DNA of 46,803 bases from Sulfurovum sp. GTDB lineage: Bacteria > Campylobacterota > Campylobacteria > Campylobacterales > Sulfurovaceae. Made by a program: the position numbers and the translations under genes. Below, piece after piece: positions 32,523 through 41,611 of this stretch; within the stretch, counting starts at the first letter, position 1, and each line of letters begins with the position of its first letter. The stretch is from the NCBI GenBank assembly GCA_027063305.1, contig JAMORY010000020.1:1-46803 (forward strand). The letters are read 5' to 3'. A model generated the notes under the pieces. The model saw only the letters and a program-made list of their open reading frames with translations. It was not told the DNA's origin and did not search any database.

Positions 32523-34545
32523 TCATAAGCCACAGAGACAAAGACGTCCGAACCCACATCGTCAAAACCAGCAACAAAACCGTTCTCAAGAGGGAGAAAA
32601 GAGGGAGAATACCCAGCGTAAACCACACCCGAACCGTAAGCCTAACCCAAATAGACAGAACAATAATCAAAATACTCAGAAACAAGAGACGAACGGTAAT
32701 AAAAAACCCAATAATCAGAACCGCAATAGAAAACCCAATAACCAGAACAGGAACAGTAACAACAAAAATCGTAACAAACGGAAAAATGTCACTACGGTGA
32801 ATGATACGATGCGTGCTTCCATTGAAGAGAACAGACGTGTACAAGAGGCACGTATGAAGCCATGGAAACAGATCGATATCTCCAGCAAAGGAAAGGTAAG
32901 GTTCACCCCACTTGGAGGGCTTGGTGAGATCGGTGGGAACATGGCCGTACTCGAGACGGAAACAACCGCTATCATCATCGATGTTGGAATGAGCTTCCCT
33001 GATGAGACGATGCACGGCGTCGATATTCTCGTACCGGATTTCAGCTACCTACATGCGATCAAAGATAAGATCAAAGCGATCGTCATCACCCATGGGCATG
33101 AAGACCACATCGGTGCAATGCCATACCTCTTTAAAGAGCTAAAGTTCCCTGTATACGGTACACCGTTGGCACTAGCGATGATCGAGAACAAGTTCAACGA
33201 ACATGGGCTTAAAGCCGATGCAAAGTATTTCCGTTTCATTACCAAACGCCAACAGTACGAGATCGGGGATATGAAGGTAGAATGGATACATAATACCCAC
33301 TCCATTATCGATGCCTGCTCTCTTGCTATCGAGACACCGGCAGGGATCTTGATGCATACGGCGGACTTTAAGATCGACCATACACCTGTAGACGGCTATA
33401 CAATGGACCTTAGACGCTATGCTTACTATGGAGAAAAAGGGGTTCTATGCCTCTTCTCCGACTCCACGAACTCTCACAATCCGGGCTTTACCAAAAGTGA
33501 GACCGTAGTAGGCAAGACCTTCGACACTCTCTTTGAGATGGCAAAAGGACGTGTGATCATGTCTACGTTCTCCTCTAACGTTCACCGTATCTTCCAAGCG
33601 ATGGAACGTGGTGTCAAACATGGCAGAAAGATCTGTGTTATCGGGCGTTCCATGGAGAGAAATGTCGAAACGAACCGTGCATTGGGGTATGTCGATATTG
33701 ATGACAGACACTTCATTGAGGTACATGAAGTACCTAAATATGCCGATAATGAGATATTGATCGTAACGACCGGTTCACAAGGGGAGACAATGGCAGCACT
33801 CAACCGTATGGCAACCGATGAGCATAGACATATCAAGCTTAAACCAAGCGATACGGTCATCATCTCTGCGTCGGCCATTCCGGGGAATGAGGCATCGGTC
33901 AGTAAACTGATGAACCTTCTTATGAAAGCCGGTGTAACCGTAAGATATAAGGAGTTCAGCGACATTCACGTCTCAGGACATGCTGCCCAAGAGGAGCAAA
34001 AGCTTATTCTCAGACTCGTGCAGCCTAAATTTTTCCTTCCTGTCCACGGTGAATACAACCATATCGCACAACATGCAAAAACGGCTGTCAGCTGTGGTGT
34101 TGACGAAAGAAACATCCTGCTTATGAGCGACGGGGATCAAGTTGAGATCACACCGAAATACCTCAAAAAGGTTAAAACGGTCAAAACGGGAAAGACCTAT
34201 ATCGATAACCAGAACAATATGACCATTGAGAACGATGTCGTACTTGATAGACAAAAGCTGGCTGAAGACGGTATTGTGACCATTGTTGCACAGATATCGC
34301 AAGCAACAGGGAAAATGGTCGGTAAACCAGTTGTTCATACACATGGTCTTGTACCGGATAAAGAGGATAAGAAGTTCGCCAAAGAGATAGAACATCTTCT
34401 TGAGACCATGCTCTTAAATATGAAAGAGGGTGGCATGAAAGATCATACGATCATTGAAAATGAGATCCGTAATGCAGTTAGAAAACATGTTATCCGTACC
34501 AAAAAACGTTATCCACTCATTATCCCGACCGTCTTTATCGTATAA
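32455..34545 (+). CDS. rnj: Ribonuclease J with long disordered N-terminus
   Basis: This 696-residue ribonuclease is the main RNA-decay enzyme in Campylobacterota. The first ~130 residues are a low-complexity extension of Asn, Gln, Arg and Pro, as in Helicobacter pylori RNase J, which binds RNA and helicase partners. The catalytic metallo-beta-lactamase domain follows: LGGLGEIGGNMAVLE, VITHGHEDHIGAMPY (zinc ligands), FSDSTN and a beta-CASP domain with TTGSQGE and VSGHAAQEE. A C-terminal domain ends at residue 696. ATG 32455 is preceded by AAGGATA. It starts inside rsmA by 68 bp; the gene is followed by a clear terminator at 34556. Confidence 0.95.
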   Translation: MENNNQNNANNQNQGSKTPENSNHKPQRQRRPNPHRQNQQQNRSQEGEKRENTQRKPHPNRKPNPNRQNNNQNTQKQETNGNKKPNNQNRNRKPNNQNRNSNNKNRNKRKNVTTVNDTMRASIEENRRVQEARMKPWKQIDISSKGKVRFTPLGGLGEIGGNMAVLETETTAIIIDVGMSFPDETMHGVDILVPDFSYLHAIKDKIKAIVITHGHEDHIGAMPYLFKELKFPVYGTPLALAMIENKFNEHGLKADAKYFRFITKRQQYEIGDMKVEWIHNTHSIIDACSLAIETPAGILMHTADFKIDHTPVDGYTMDLRRYAYYGEKGVLCLFSDSTNSHNPGFTKSETVVGKTFDTLFEMAKGRVIMSTFSSNVHRIFQAMERGVKHGRKICVIGRSMERNVETNRALGYVDIDDRHFIEVHEVPKYADNEILIVTTGSQGETMAALNRMATDEHRHIKLKPSDTVIISASAIPGNEASVSKLMNLLMKAGVTVRYKEFSDIHVSGHAAQEEQKLILRLVQPKFFLPVHGEYNHIAQHAKTAVSCGVDERNILLMSDGDQVEITPKYLKKVKTVKTGKTYIDNQNNMTIENDVVLDRQKLAEDGIVTIVAQISQATGKMVGKPVVHTHGLVPDKEDKKFAKEIEHLLETMLLNMKEGGMKDHTIIENEIRNAVRKHVIRTKKRYPLIIPTVFIV

Positions 34546-34555
34546 TCCTCCTACC

Positions 34556-34582
34556 GAAACGGCACAAGCTACGTGCCGTTTC
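34556..34582 (+). terminator. Hairpin terminator after rnj
   Basis: GAAACGGCAC (34556-34565) and GTGCCGTTTC (34573-34582) form a perfect 10-pair stem with a seven-base loop, 11 bp after the stop. Only two or three T residues follow. Confidence 0.7.
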
Positions 34583-34584
34583 TA

Positions 34585-34593
34585 TGCTATAAT
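34585..34593 (+). promoter_or_regulatory. Extended -10 promoter of the kdsD gene set
   Basis: TGCTATAAT (extended -10, TATAAT 34588-34593) lies 41 bp before kdsD, immediately after the rnj terminator. Confidence 0.6.
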
Positions 34594-34633
34594 ACCCTAT
34601 TCTATTTTCCAAAATCCAACAGAAAGATGAACC

Positions 34634-35602
34634 ATGAACCTGATCGAGATCGCAAAAGAGACCTTAGAGATAGAGATTGAAGCTTTAAGACAGATGCAAA
34701 CACGCTTAGATGAGAACTTTCTCAAAGCAGTCGATCTTATTTTGAATACAAAAGGGAAATTGATCATTACCGGTGTAGGAAAATCAGGGCTTGTCGGGGC
34801 GAAAATGGCAGCAACATTCGCTTCAACCGGAACATCCAGCTTCTTTTTACATCCGACCGAAGCACTGCATGGAGACCTTGGAATGATCGGTAAAGAGGAT
34901 ACCCTCCTTGCCATCAGTAATAGCGGAGAAAGCGAAGAACTGACCAAGATACTTCCACATATCAAACGCTTTGATATTCCGCTTATCGGGATGACGGGAA
35001 ATCCAAACTCCTCTTTAGGGAGATATGCGGATGTATGGCTCGATATCGCTGTTTTACGTGAAGCATGTCCGCTCAATACCGCACCGACCGCGTCAACGAC
35101 CGTTACCATGGCACTAGGGGACGCTTTGGCTGTTGCATTAATGAAGAAACGCGGATTTGAAAAAGAGGACTTTGCATCTTTCCATCCCGGAGGTAGTTTG
35201 GGGAAAAAGCTCTTTGTAAAGGTCAAAGACCTGATGCGTACGGAAGATCTACCTGTTATCAATGAAAAAACACCACTCAAAGAGGCCATTATGGTCATGA
35301 GTGAAGGGAAACTGGGAAATGTCCTCATTGTCAATGACAAAGAGGAGTTCACTGCCCTACTCAGTGACGGTGACCTGCGCCGTGCTCTGATGAAAGAGGA
35401 TTTCAGCATGGATGAACCTGCCTATACCTATGCGACCAAAGCCCCAAAAAGCTATAGCAATACGGAACTACTTGCCAGTGAAGCACTTGAAATCATTGAA
35501 AAAGCACGGATACAACTACTTCCTATTACCGATACGTCCGGCCGTATCGTAGGGGTCTTACATATACATGACCTTGTGAATGCCGGAATAAAAAGTACCT
35601 AA
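34634..35602 (+). CDS. kdsD: Arabinose-5-phosphate isomerase (KpsF/GutQ)
   Basis: This 322-residue enzyme converts ribulose 5-phosphate to arabinose 5-phosphate, the first step to Kdo for lipopolysaccharide. A SIS sugar isomerase domain (about 25-175: GKSGLVGAKMAATFASTGT, HGDLGMI and TSNSGESEEL-like ISNSGESEEL) is followed by two CBS repeats (about 205-320). ACPLNTAPTASTT is diagnostic of the family. ATG 34634 is chosen; AGAAAGATG precedes it. The next gene starts 10 bp after it, so cotranscription with the pseudouridine synthase and rarA is likely. Confidence 0.94.
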   Translation: MNLIEIAKETLEIEIEALRQMQTRLDENFLKAVDLILNTKGKLIITGVGKSGLVGAKMAATFASTGTSSFFLHPTEALHGDLGMIGKEDTLLAISNSGESEELTKILPHIKRFDIPLIGMTGNPNSSLGRYADVWLDIAVLREACPLNTAPTASTTVTMALGDALAVALMKKRGFEKEDFASFHPGGSLGKKLFVKVKDLMRTEDLPVINEKTPLKEAIMVMSEGKLGNVLIVNDKEEFTALLSDGDLRRALMKEDFSMDEPAYTYATKAPKSYSNTELLASEALEIIEKARIQLLPITDTSGRIVGVLHIHDLVNAGIKST

Positions 35603-35611
35603 GAGAGAACT

Positions 35612-36418
35612 ATGAGACTGAACAAATATATCGCACACAACACCAAATACTCACGAAGAGAGGCTGATAAGCTTATTGAAGAGGGAGAGGTCACACTGAA
35701 CAAACGCCCTATCAAAGAATTCGGATATGAGGTTCAACCCGGTGACCGCATCTTCGTCAAAGGACGTATAGTCAAAGAAAAAGGCAATGAGGTCACAGTT
35801 ATTGTCTATAACAAACCCAAAGGGGTACTGGTCACCAAAAAAGATGACAGAGGTCGTACGACCATCTATCATAAGCTACCGGGCAAATTCAGGCACTTTA
35901 TCCCTGTAGGAAGGCTCGACTTCGCCTCAGAAGGACTTTTGCTCTTAACGGACAATGTAGAGGTCGCTACAGCGCTTATGGAGAGTAAACTTGACCGTAC
36001 CTATAATATCAAAATAGACAAACCGCTTACCCAAGAGATGGTCACTGCGATGAAAGAAGGGTTGGTACTTGACGATGCCCGTGCAGGAGGACATGAAAAA
36101 AGTAAGATACACAGCATGGAGTTCGCACCGTTCATTCACTTCGAGATACGTTCGGAGGGAAAAAACTATACTAAACTGCGTGTTACCATCAATGAAGGGA
36201 AAAATAGAGAACTTCGCCGATTCTTCGGTTATTTCGATGCTAAGGTACTTGACCTTAAACGTGTGGCGTTCGGAGGTATTGAGCTAAACAACCTTCCTAC
36301 CAATAAAACACGATTCTTCACCAAACGTGAATACGATGATCTGCATGCATTCCTCAAACAGCGCAAAAAAGAGTTGAAGAAAGCGCAACATAAAGCAAAA
36401 GAGGAGACAGAAGCCTGA
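35612..36418 (+). CDS. rluB: RsuA-family pseudouridine synthase
   Basis: This 268-residue enzyme makes pseudouridine in rRNA. An S4 domain (residues 1-60, RLNKYIAHNTKYSRREAD) precedes the catalytic domain with the RsuA signature PVGRLDFASEGLLLLTDN, whose Asp is catalytic, and the NEGKNRELRRFFG loop. The tail is very Lys-rich. RluB and RluE/F share this layout; the exact site is inferred. It starts 10 bp after kdsD and ends two bases before rarA, so this is a compact operon. Confidence 0.9.
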   Translation: MRLNKYIAHNTKYSRREADKLIEEGEVTLNKRPIKEFGYEVQPGDRIFVKGRIVKEKGNEVTVIVYNKPKGVLVTKKDDRGRTTIYHKLPGKFRHFIPVGRLDFASEGLLLLTDNVEVATALMESKLDRTYNIKIDKPLTQEMVTAMKEGLVLDDARAGGHEKSKIHSMEFAPFIHFEIRSEGKNYTKLRVTINEGKNRELRRFFGYFDAKVLDLKRVAFGGIELNNLPTNKTRFFTKREYDDLHAFLKQRKKELKKAQHKAKEETEA

Positions 36419-36420
36419 TC

Positions 36421-37614
36421 ATGTCCAATCTGGCACTCAAATACCGCCCCAAAACCCTCAATGAGATCGTTGGGCAGGAGAGACTGCTCGGCAAAGAAGG
36501 GATCTTACGCAAACTCATAGAGAGCAATAGATTGGGTCATACATTCCTACATGGCCCTCCCGGATGTGGAAAAACCACCCTCGCCCGTGTCATCGCTACC
36601 ACACTGGATCGTCCTTTTTACGAGATGAACGCCACCTCTTTGAAGATCGAAGAGGTACGTAAAATATTTAAAACCTACCAGAATGCCCTACAAAAACCCC
36701 TCATTTTCATTGATGAAGTACATCGTTTGAGCAAAAACCAGCAGGAAGTTCTACTCCCCTTTATGGAGAATAACGCTGCACTTATCATCGGAGCATCAAC
36801 CGAGAACCCCTACTATAGCATGACAGCCGCCATGCGTTCACGTTCACACCTTTTTGCACTTGAACCTATCGATAAGGCTGTTATGGAGAGCTTCTTAGAG
36901 AAAGTTCTCTCAAAAGAGCATATCAAGATAGAAGATGAAGCAAAAGCATACCTCATACACTCCAGCAGTGGTGATATGCGTGCCATGCTGAATTTGCTGG
37001 AGAGTGCACAAGCTGTCTCTTCACCTATCTCACTTCATGCACTAAAACAGATACGTCCATATGCCATGCAGGCAGGATCGGCAGAGAGTGACAGCCACTA
37101 TGAGCTGACCTCCGCCATGATCAAAAGCATACGCGGTTCTGACATCGATGCGGCACTCTACTGGCTGGCACGCCTTATTGAGGGTGGAGAACCTGCCGAC
37201 TTCATCGCCAGACGCCTTGCCATTCTTGCCAGTGAAGATGTAGGCAACGCCAACCCCAATGCACTCAACCTTGCCGCCTCAACACTAAGTATTGTCAAGC
37301 ATATAGGCTATCCCGAGGCGCGTATCAGCCTTTCACAACTTGTCATCTACCTTGCTTCATCACCTAAGTCAAACAGTGCCTATATGGCAATAAATCAAGC
37401 ACAAAAGGCTATTAGAGACGGAGAGATACAAGCAGTTCCAGATCATATCAAAACCCATGCCAAGCATTACCGTTACCCGCATGATCACGGCGGATGGGTA
37501 GCACAGTCCTATCTGCAAAATTCCCTGCACTTCTACCGTACCCAGCAGATCGGTTTTGAAAAGACGCTATGGGATTGGCATGAGAAGATCACTCATAATA
37601 AAAGTGATAAATAA
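36421..37614 (+). CDS. rarA: Replication-associated recombination ATPase
   Basis: This 397-residue AAA+ protein (RarA/MgsA) acts at stalled replication forks. The Walker A box is GPPGCGKTTLA (about residue 45), the Walker B FIDEVHRL, sensor 1 STENPYYSM, with sensor 2 arginine in GDMRAMLN, then a C-terminal tetramerisation domain. NLALKYRPKTLNEIVGQ is characteristic. ATG 36421 lies two bases after the preceding stop (TGATCATG). It is the last gene of the kdsD operon. Confidence 0.95.
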   Translation: MSNLALKYRPKTLNEIVGQERLLGKEGILRKLIESNRLGHTFLHGPPGCGKTTLARVIATTLDRPFYEMNATSLKIEEVRKIFKTYQNALQKPLIFIDEVHRLSKNQQEVLLPFMENNAALIIGASTENPYYSMTAAMRSRSHLFALEPIDKAVMESFLEKVLSKEHIKIEDEAKAYLIHSSSGDMRAMLNLLESAQAVSSPISLHALKQIRPYAMQAGSAESDSHYELTSAMIKSIRGSDIDAALYWLARLIEGGEPADFIARRLAILASEDVGNANPNALNLAASTLSIVKHIGYPEARISLSQLVIYLASSPKSNSAYMAINQAQKAIRDGEIQAVPDHIKTHAKHYRYPHDHGGWVAQSYLQNSLHFYRTQQIGFEKTLWDWHEKITHNKSDK

Positions 37615-37688
37615 CATTTGGTTAACACATTTTTGCCACAATAGTGTGGTATAATCACCCTGATTTTCATAAAATAAAAGGAGTAGAG

Positions 37689-37964
37689 ATGCTCTCTATC
37701 AAACAAACTGCTATGACTTTTATATTACTACTTATCATAGTTGGATGTACAGGTAATGAAATAGCACCTAATAATGCAACACAGACAGGTGCAGCAGTAG
37801 GTGCGCTTACTGGTGCTGTAGTAGGATATAATACAACTGGTCATTATAAAGGTCAAAGAGCTGCAATTGGTGCCGTTGCAGGTGCCACAACAGGTGCTTT
37901 GATCGGAAATACCATTGATGAAAGTCAACCTCAGGTAATAGAAACCGGTGGTTGGCAAGAATAG
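37689..37964 (+). CDS. Glycine-zipper lipoprotein
   Basis: This 91-residue precursor starts with a lipoprotein signal (MLSIKQTAMTFILLLIIVGC), lipid-modified at the Cys of IIVGC. Two alanine/glycine-zipper hairpins follow (TGAAVGALTGAVVGYNTTGH and AIGAVAGATTGALIGNTID), a membrane-associated motif. ATG 37689 is chosen for AAAGGAG upstream. The zipper closely resembles that of the next gene, so these are tandem paralogues; this one lacks the OmpA domain. Confidence 0.8.
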   Translation: MLSIKQTAMTFILLLIIVGCTGNEIAPNNATQTGAAVGALTGAVVGYNTTGHYKGQRAAIGAVAGATTGALIGNTIDESQPQVIETGGWQE

Positions 37965-37986
37965 TATGATAAAAAAAGGAGAATCT

Positions 37987-38694
37987 ATGTTTTTAAAAAA
38001 ATCAATACTACTTTCTGCTGTTGCAGCACTCTTCTTAAGCGGGTGTTACAATCAGCCGGGTCTGGTAGAAGATACTAGCTACGATCGTACGAAAACAGGT
38101 GCTGCCACGGGTGCCGTAGCAGGTGCCGTTATCGGGTACAATACAGGTAAGCACAATGCCACAAGTGCCATTGTCGGCGGGCTTTTAGGTGCAGCACTTG
38201 GCGGTGCAGTAGGATACAGCCTCGATCAACAAGCAAATGAAGTGGCTCGTGCATTAGGTACGGGGGTCAATAACGATCCTCTCGCCGCACTTGATCCTAA
38301 CCACGATATTATCGTCTCTAAGCACCCTACCCACGTCAAGATCATGTTCAGAGACAAGATGATGTTCGCGACCAACTCGTCAACACTGCAACCAAGTGCC
38401 CGTGCAAAAGTGGAAAAGGTCGCAAGATTGCTACAGAACTATCCTCAAACCGTTGTAGGTGTAGCAGGATTTACGGATGATACGGGAAGCTATGAGTACA
38501 ACTTGAAACTATCGGAAAAACGTGCAAGAAGCGTAGCAAATCTACTTGCAGTAAACGGCAGACCACTGGTAAAAGGATGTGCATGGAACAAACCGATCGC
38601 ACCGAACAACAGCGCAAGAAACCGCGCACTTAACCGTCGTGTCGAAGTTTATCTCTATGCAGATAGAAATCAGATGACCGACCCTTGTAGATAA
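37987..38694 (+). CDS. OmpA-family lipoprotein with glycine zipper
   Basis: This 235-residue outer-membrane lipoprotein has signal and lipobox LFLSGC (Cys about 19), a glycine-zipper segment (TGAATGAVAGAVIGYNTG, then GAALGGAVGYSLD), and an OmpA/MotB peptidoglycan-binding domain (about residues 110-235) with FATNSSTLQPSARA, VAGFTDDTGSYEYN and SARNRALNRRVEVYL. It tethers the outer membrane to the wall. ATG 37987 is preceded by AAAGGAG. It begins 22 bp after the paralogue. Confidence 0.93.
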   Translation: MFLKKSILLSAVAALFLSGCYNQPGLVEDTSYDRTKTGAATGAVAGAVIGYNTGKHNATSAIVGGLLGAALGGAVGYSLDQQANEVARALGTGVNNDPLAALDPNHDIIVSKHPTHVKIMFRDKMMFATNSSTLQPSARAKVEKVARLLQNYPQTVVGVAGFTDDTGSYEYNLKLSEKRARSVANLLAVNGRPLVKGCAWNKPIAPNNSARNRALNRRVEVYLYADRNQMTDPCR

Positions 38695-38703
38695 AAAGCG
38701 TAC

Positions 38704-38733
38704 GGCTAAAGCGTTTCTAACGAACGCTTAGCC
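38704..38733. terminator. Bidirectional hairpin between convergent genes
   Basis: GGCTAA-A-GCGTT (38704-38715) pairs with AACGCTTAGCC (38723-38733) leaving one bulged A and a seven-base loop. It overlaps the end of the convergent gene and may stop both. Upstream AAAAA serves as a T-tract in the reverse direction only distantly. Confidence 0.5.
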
Positions 38734-39116
38734 TGCTCTGCACTCATTGTTCCAGAGAAGAATTTATCTTCGACTTCATCAATTCGCTTAAGTAGTTTTT
38801 GAACCAATTCATCTCCTCTCACTCTATTTTTAACAAAACCTCTCATTGTATCAAAGTCAGGAAAGATATCTAAAAACTCTTGCCGTATAGGACTTGCATT
38901 CCATGCCTCTATTTGTGTTGAAGGGTCAGCTAGTGTTACATCAAGAATATTCTGTCCAATACTATCTACTGTATAGTACTGATCGAACTTATGCTCTTTT
39001 TCATAATCGCTATTTTGGTATAGAGTATCCTCTCTTTGTATCTCGCCTACATAGTTTGTCACAACATAGTAAAAACCGATACCAACGGCGATAAATACCA
39101 TAAATGATTTATCCAT
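38706..39116 (-). CDS. Membrane-anchored hypothetical protein
   Basis: This 136-residue protein has an N-terminal uncleaved hydrophobic segment (FMVFIAVGIGFYYVVTNYVG, residues 5-24) and a soluble helical domain of acidic character with LVQKLLKRIDEVEDKFFSG and SAEQAKRSLETL near the end. It would sit in the inner membrane with the domain outside. I do not recognise the family. It is convergent with the OmpA lipoprotein gene and upstream of nothing on its strand but the tRNA cluster. Confidence 0.7.
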   Translation of the reverse strand: MDKSFMVFIAVGIGFYYVVTNYVGEIQREDTLYQNSDYEKEHKFDQYYTVDSIGQNILDVTLADPSTQIEAWNASPIRQEFLDIFPDFDTMRGFVKNRVRGDELVQKLLKRIDEVEDKFFSGTMSAEQAKRSLETL

Positions 39117-39203
39117 TATTATACCTTATTGAAATGTATTATTTTAAAAGGTTATTATACTATGATTTTAGAAAAGAAAGATAAATAGAAGAAAAAATAT
39201 AAG

Positions 39204-39288
39204 TGGTGCGGATGAGAGGACTCGAACCTCCACACCGTTAGGCACCAGATCCTAAGTCTGGCGTGTCTACCAATTCCACCACATCCGC
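39204..39288 (-). tRNA. tRNA-Leu(UAG)
   Basis: This 85-nt minus-strand tRNA has acceptor GCGGATG/CATCCGC, anticodon TAG in loop CTTAGGA, long variable arm, T-loop GTTCGAGTC and encoded CCA. It is last in the five-tRNA unit. Confidence 0.96.
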
Positions 39289-39311
39289 ATGATCTTGCTT
39301 AAAAGCAAAGG

Positions 39312-39388
39312 TGGTACACCCGTCAGGATTCGAACCTGAGACCGCCCGCTTAGAAGGCGGGTGCTCTATCCAGCTGAGCTACGAGTGC
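39312..39388 (-). tRNA. tRNA-Arg(UCU)
   Basis: This 77-nt minus-strand tRNA has anticodon TCT in loop TTCTAAG, T-loop GTTCGAATC and encoded CCA; the acceptor uses G-U at its end. Confidence 0.96.
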
Positions 39389-39409
39389 ATCGTCATTCAA
39401 TCATTCAAG

Positions 39410-39486
39410 TGGTACGCCAGAGAGGAGTCGAACCCCTAACCCTCAGATCCGAAGTCTGATGCTCTATCCAATTGAGCTACTGGCGC
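39410..39486 (-). tRNA. tRNA-Arg(UCG)
   Basis: This 77-nt minus-strand tRNA has acceptor GCGCCAG/CTGGCGT, anticodon TCG in loop CTTCGGA, T-loop GTTCGACTC and encoded CCA. Confidence 0.95.
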
Positions 39487-39518
39487 AGCTTCGGAATAGG
39501 TTAGATACCTCAAATTAA

Positions 39519-39595
39519 TGGGGTAGGCGACGGGACTCGAACCCGCGACAACCAGTGCCACAAACTGGCGCTCTACCAACTGAACTACGCCTACC
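39519..39595 (-). tRNA. tRNA-His(GUG)
   Basis: This minus-strand tRNA has anticodon GTG in loop TTGTGGC, acceptor GTAGGCG with the extra 5' G (complement of 39595) characteristic of tRNA-His, and encoded CCA after the opposing C. Confidence 0.95.
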
Positions 39596-39663
39596 ATATC
39601 CAGACGCTTTAAAAATCTCTTAAATTGTCTTGTTTTTGAATGATATAAATTTTAAATAACAAA

Positions 39664-39740
39664 TGGTCGGAGTGAAAGGACTCGAACCTTCGACCCCCTG
39701 GTCCCAAACCAGGTGCGCTACCAGACTGCGCTACACTCCG
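39664..39740 (-). tRNA. tRNA-Pro(UGG)
   Basis: This 77-nt minus-strand tRNA has acceptor CGGAGTG/CACTCCG, anticodon TGG in loop TTTGGGA, T-loop GTTCGAGTC and encoded CCA. It is first in the Pro-His-Arg-Arg-Leu unit. Confidence 0.96.
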
Positions 39741-39756
39741 CTGTAAAAGGAGTGCA

Positions 39757-39785
39757 ATTATAGACAAAAGTGCCTTGCTTGTCAA
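39757..39785 (-). promoter_or_regulatory. Consensus sigma-70 promoter of the five-tRNA unit
   Basis: On the minus strand TTGACA (complement of 39780-39785) and TATAAT (complement of 39757-39762) are exactly 17 bp apart, 16 bp before tRNA-Pro. A full consensus is unusual in this phylum and fits strong tRNA expression. Confidence 0.85.
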
Positions 39786-39846
39786 GGGTTTTTTGCAAAA
39801 AAATAAAAAAAATTGCTTTTTTCTGCTTTTTTTTGCTGAATATGAG

Positions 39847-39852
39847 TATAAT
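39847..39852 (+). promoter_or_regulatory. -10 box of the symporter gene
   Basis: TATAAT at 39847-39852, 41 bp before the chosen start, preceded by several T-rich tracts instead of a -35 box. Confidence 0.5.
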
Positions 39853-39892
39853 GCTTTCTTTAATTTATAGTTTTCAAGGAGTCCAAATTACC

Positions 39893-41344
39893 ATGGATAG
39901 TATTTTCGAACATATTAACCATTTTCTCGCCTCTATTTTCTTTTTTGATATCTTTTTTGGCAAAGTGGAAGGAGCCAGTATGCCGTTTATCGTTGCATGG
40001 CTTGTTATCGGCGGGGTGTTCCTGACGTTCCGTTTCGGGTTTATCAACGTACGAATGTTCTCGCATGCCTATAAGATTCTTACAGGAAAGTACCATACAG
40101 CCGAGGATGAAGGAGAGATCACCCCTTTCCAATCATTGACCACAGCACTCTCTGCAACGGTAGGATTGGGAAACATTGCCGGTGTTGCCATCGCTATTGC
40201 TGTAGGGGGTCCGGGAGCGACATTCTGGATGATACTTGCCGGTTTCTTCGGTATGACATTGAAATTTACAGAGGTGACATTGGCCCAACTTTATAGAGAG
40301 AAGCGGCCAGATGGTCGTATTATGGGTGGCGCGATGCAGTACCTCTCTAAAGGCTTGGCAAGCAAGGGACATCCAAAAATTGGGAAAATCCTTGCTGCGA
40401 CCTTCGCACTTCTTGCCATTGGGGGAAGTCTGGGAGCGGGAAATGCCTTTCAAACATCACAAGCACTTGGAGTCTTGACCGACCGTGTGCCATTCTTTGC
40501 AGAGTATCCGATCGTCTTTGGTATTATCATGGCAACGATCGTCGGTTTCGTCATTATCGGGGGGATCAAACGTATCGCCTCTACTGCCGAGAAGATCGTA
40601 CCTCTTATGGTCGTCATGTATCTGAGCGCCTCTTTGTTCATTCTCATCGCACATGCATCACAAGTACCAAGTGCCATTATGACGATCATTCATGAAGCGT
40701 TCTCACCAAGTGCCGCGGTAGGAGGGATGATAGGGGTATTGGTACAGGGCTTCAAGCGTGCTGCATTCTCTTCGGAAGCAGGTATCGGTTCTGCCGCTAT
40801 CGTACACTCGACCGCAGCAGTGAAATACCCTGTACGTCAGGGGATGGTCGCACTCTATGAACCGTTCATCGATACGATCGTCATCTGTACTATGACCGCA
40901 CTTGTCATTGTCACAACGGGGGTATATGATCCTCACGGTGCATTTGGAGACCTTGTTGCAGCAAAACAGGGTGCGGCACTGACCGCAGCGGCATACGGTA
41001 CGGTGATCTCATGGTTTCCCGTGATCCTCTCTGCTTCGATCATTCTCTTTGCATTCTCTACGATGATCTCATGGTCTTACTATGGTGAGCGTTCATGGAC
41101 CTACCTTTTCGGAGAGAAGTACACACTTGTCTATAAACTCATCTTCATCTCTTTTACCGTTATGGCTTCGGTTACAAGTGCCTCTGCGATGTTGGAGTTC
41201 TCGGATCTTCTTATATTGACCATGGCACTGCCCAATATCATCGGGCTTTATATACTGCAAGGCGATGTGAAACACAACCTTGATCTCTATTTACAGAAAT
41301 GGCGCAGCGGTGAACTCGATGCGGAGGCGATCAGAAAACAGTAG
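39893..41344 (+). CDS. Sodium:alanine symporter (AGCS family)
   Basis: This 483-residue inner-membrane protein imports alanine or glycine with sodium. About ten to eleven hydrophobic helices are visible. Family boxes include LTTALSATVGLGNIAGVAIAI, GGPGATFWM, FTEVTLAQLYRE and AAFSSEAGIGSAAIVHSTA. ATG 39893 is chosen because an AAGGAG lies 11 bp upstream and the hydrophobic residues encoded further up are not family-like; the promoter would fall inside the longer frame. Length agrees with relatives. It stands alone, divergent from the tRNA unit. Confidence 0.93.
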   Translation: MDSIFEHINHFLASIFFFDIFFGKVEGASMPFIVAWLVIGGVFLTFRFGFINVRMFSHAYKILTGKYHTAEDEGEITPFQSLTTALSATVGLGNIAGVAIAIAVGGPGATFWMILAGFFGMTLKFTEVTLAQLYREKRPDGRIMGGAMQYLSKGLASKGHPKIGKILAATFALLAIGGSLGAGNAFQTSQALGVLTDRVPFFAEYPIVFGIIMATIVGFVIIGGIKRIASTAEKIVPLMVVMYLSASLFILIAHASQVPSAIMTIIHEAFSPSAAVGGMIGVLVQGFKRAAFSSEAGIGSAAIVHSTAAVKYPVRQGMVALYEPFIDTIVICTMTALVIVTTGVYDPHGAFGDLVAAKQGAALTAAAYGTVISWFPVILSASIILFAFSTMISWSYYGERSWTYLFGEKYTLVYKLIFISFTVMASVTSASAMLEFSDLLILTMALPNIIGLYILQGDVKHNLDLYLQKWRSGELDAEAIRKQ

Positions 41345-41419
41345 TGCGATTTAGATTGAATTCATATCGGTTTGATAGAATGTGAACAATATCAATATTC
41401 ATACAAGGGCAGAGCAGAT

Positions 41420-41611
41420 ATGCAAAGAAAAATCCTACTTCTTGAAGATGACCTACAACTGAGCGATACGATCAAACAGTTCTTAGAACATCATCACTAT
41501 CATGTTCTGCCTGCCTATGACGGATTTCATGCCAAAGAGATCATCTATGAGACCTCTATCGATCTTATGCTTTTAGATATGGGCACATCTAATAACCCTG
41601 CATACCCATAA
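41420..41611 (+). pseudogene. Truncated response regulator receiver domain
   Basis: From ATG 41420 the frame encodes a receiver-domain start: ILLLEDDLQLSDTIKQFLE with the acidic pocket, then LMLLDMG with the phospho-acceptor Asp at about residue 53. After that the sequence no longer matches a receiver domain and ends at TAA about nine codons on. The rest of the receiver and the output domain are missing. An IS21-type remnant follows, so insertion probably removed them. It could still be translated as a fragment; no partner kinase is seen. Confidence 0.8.
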
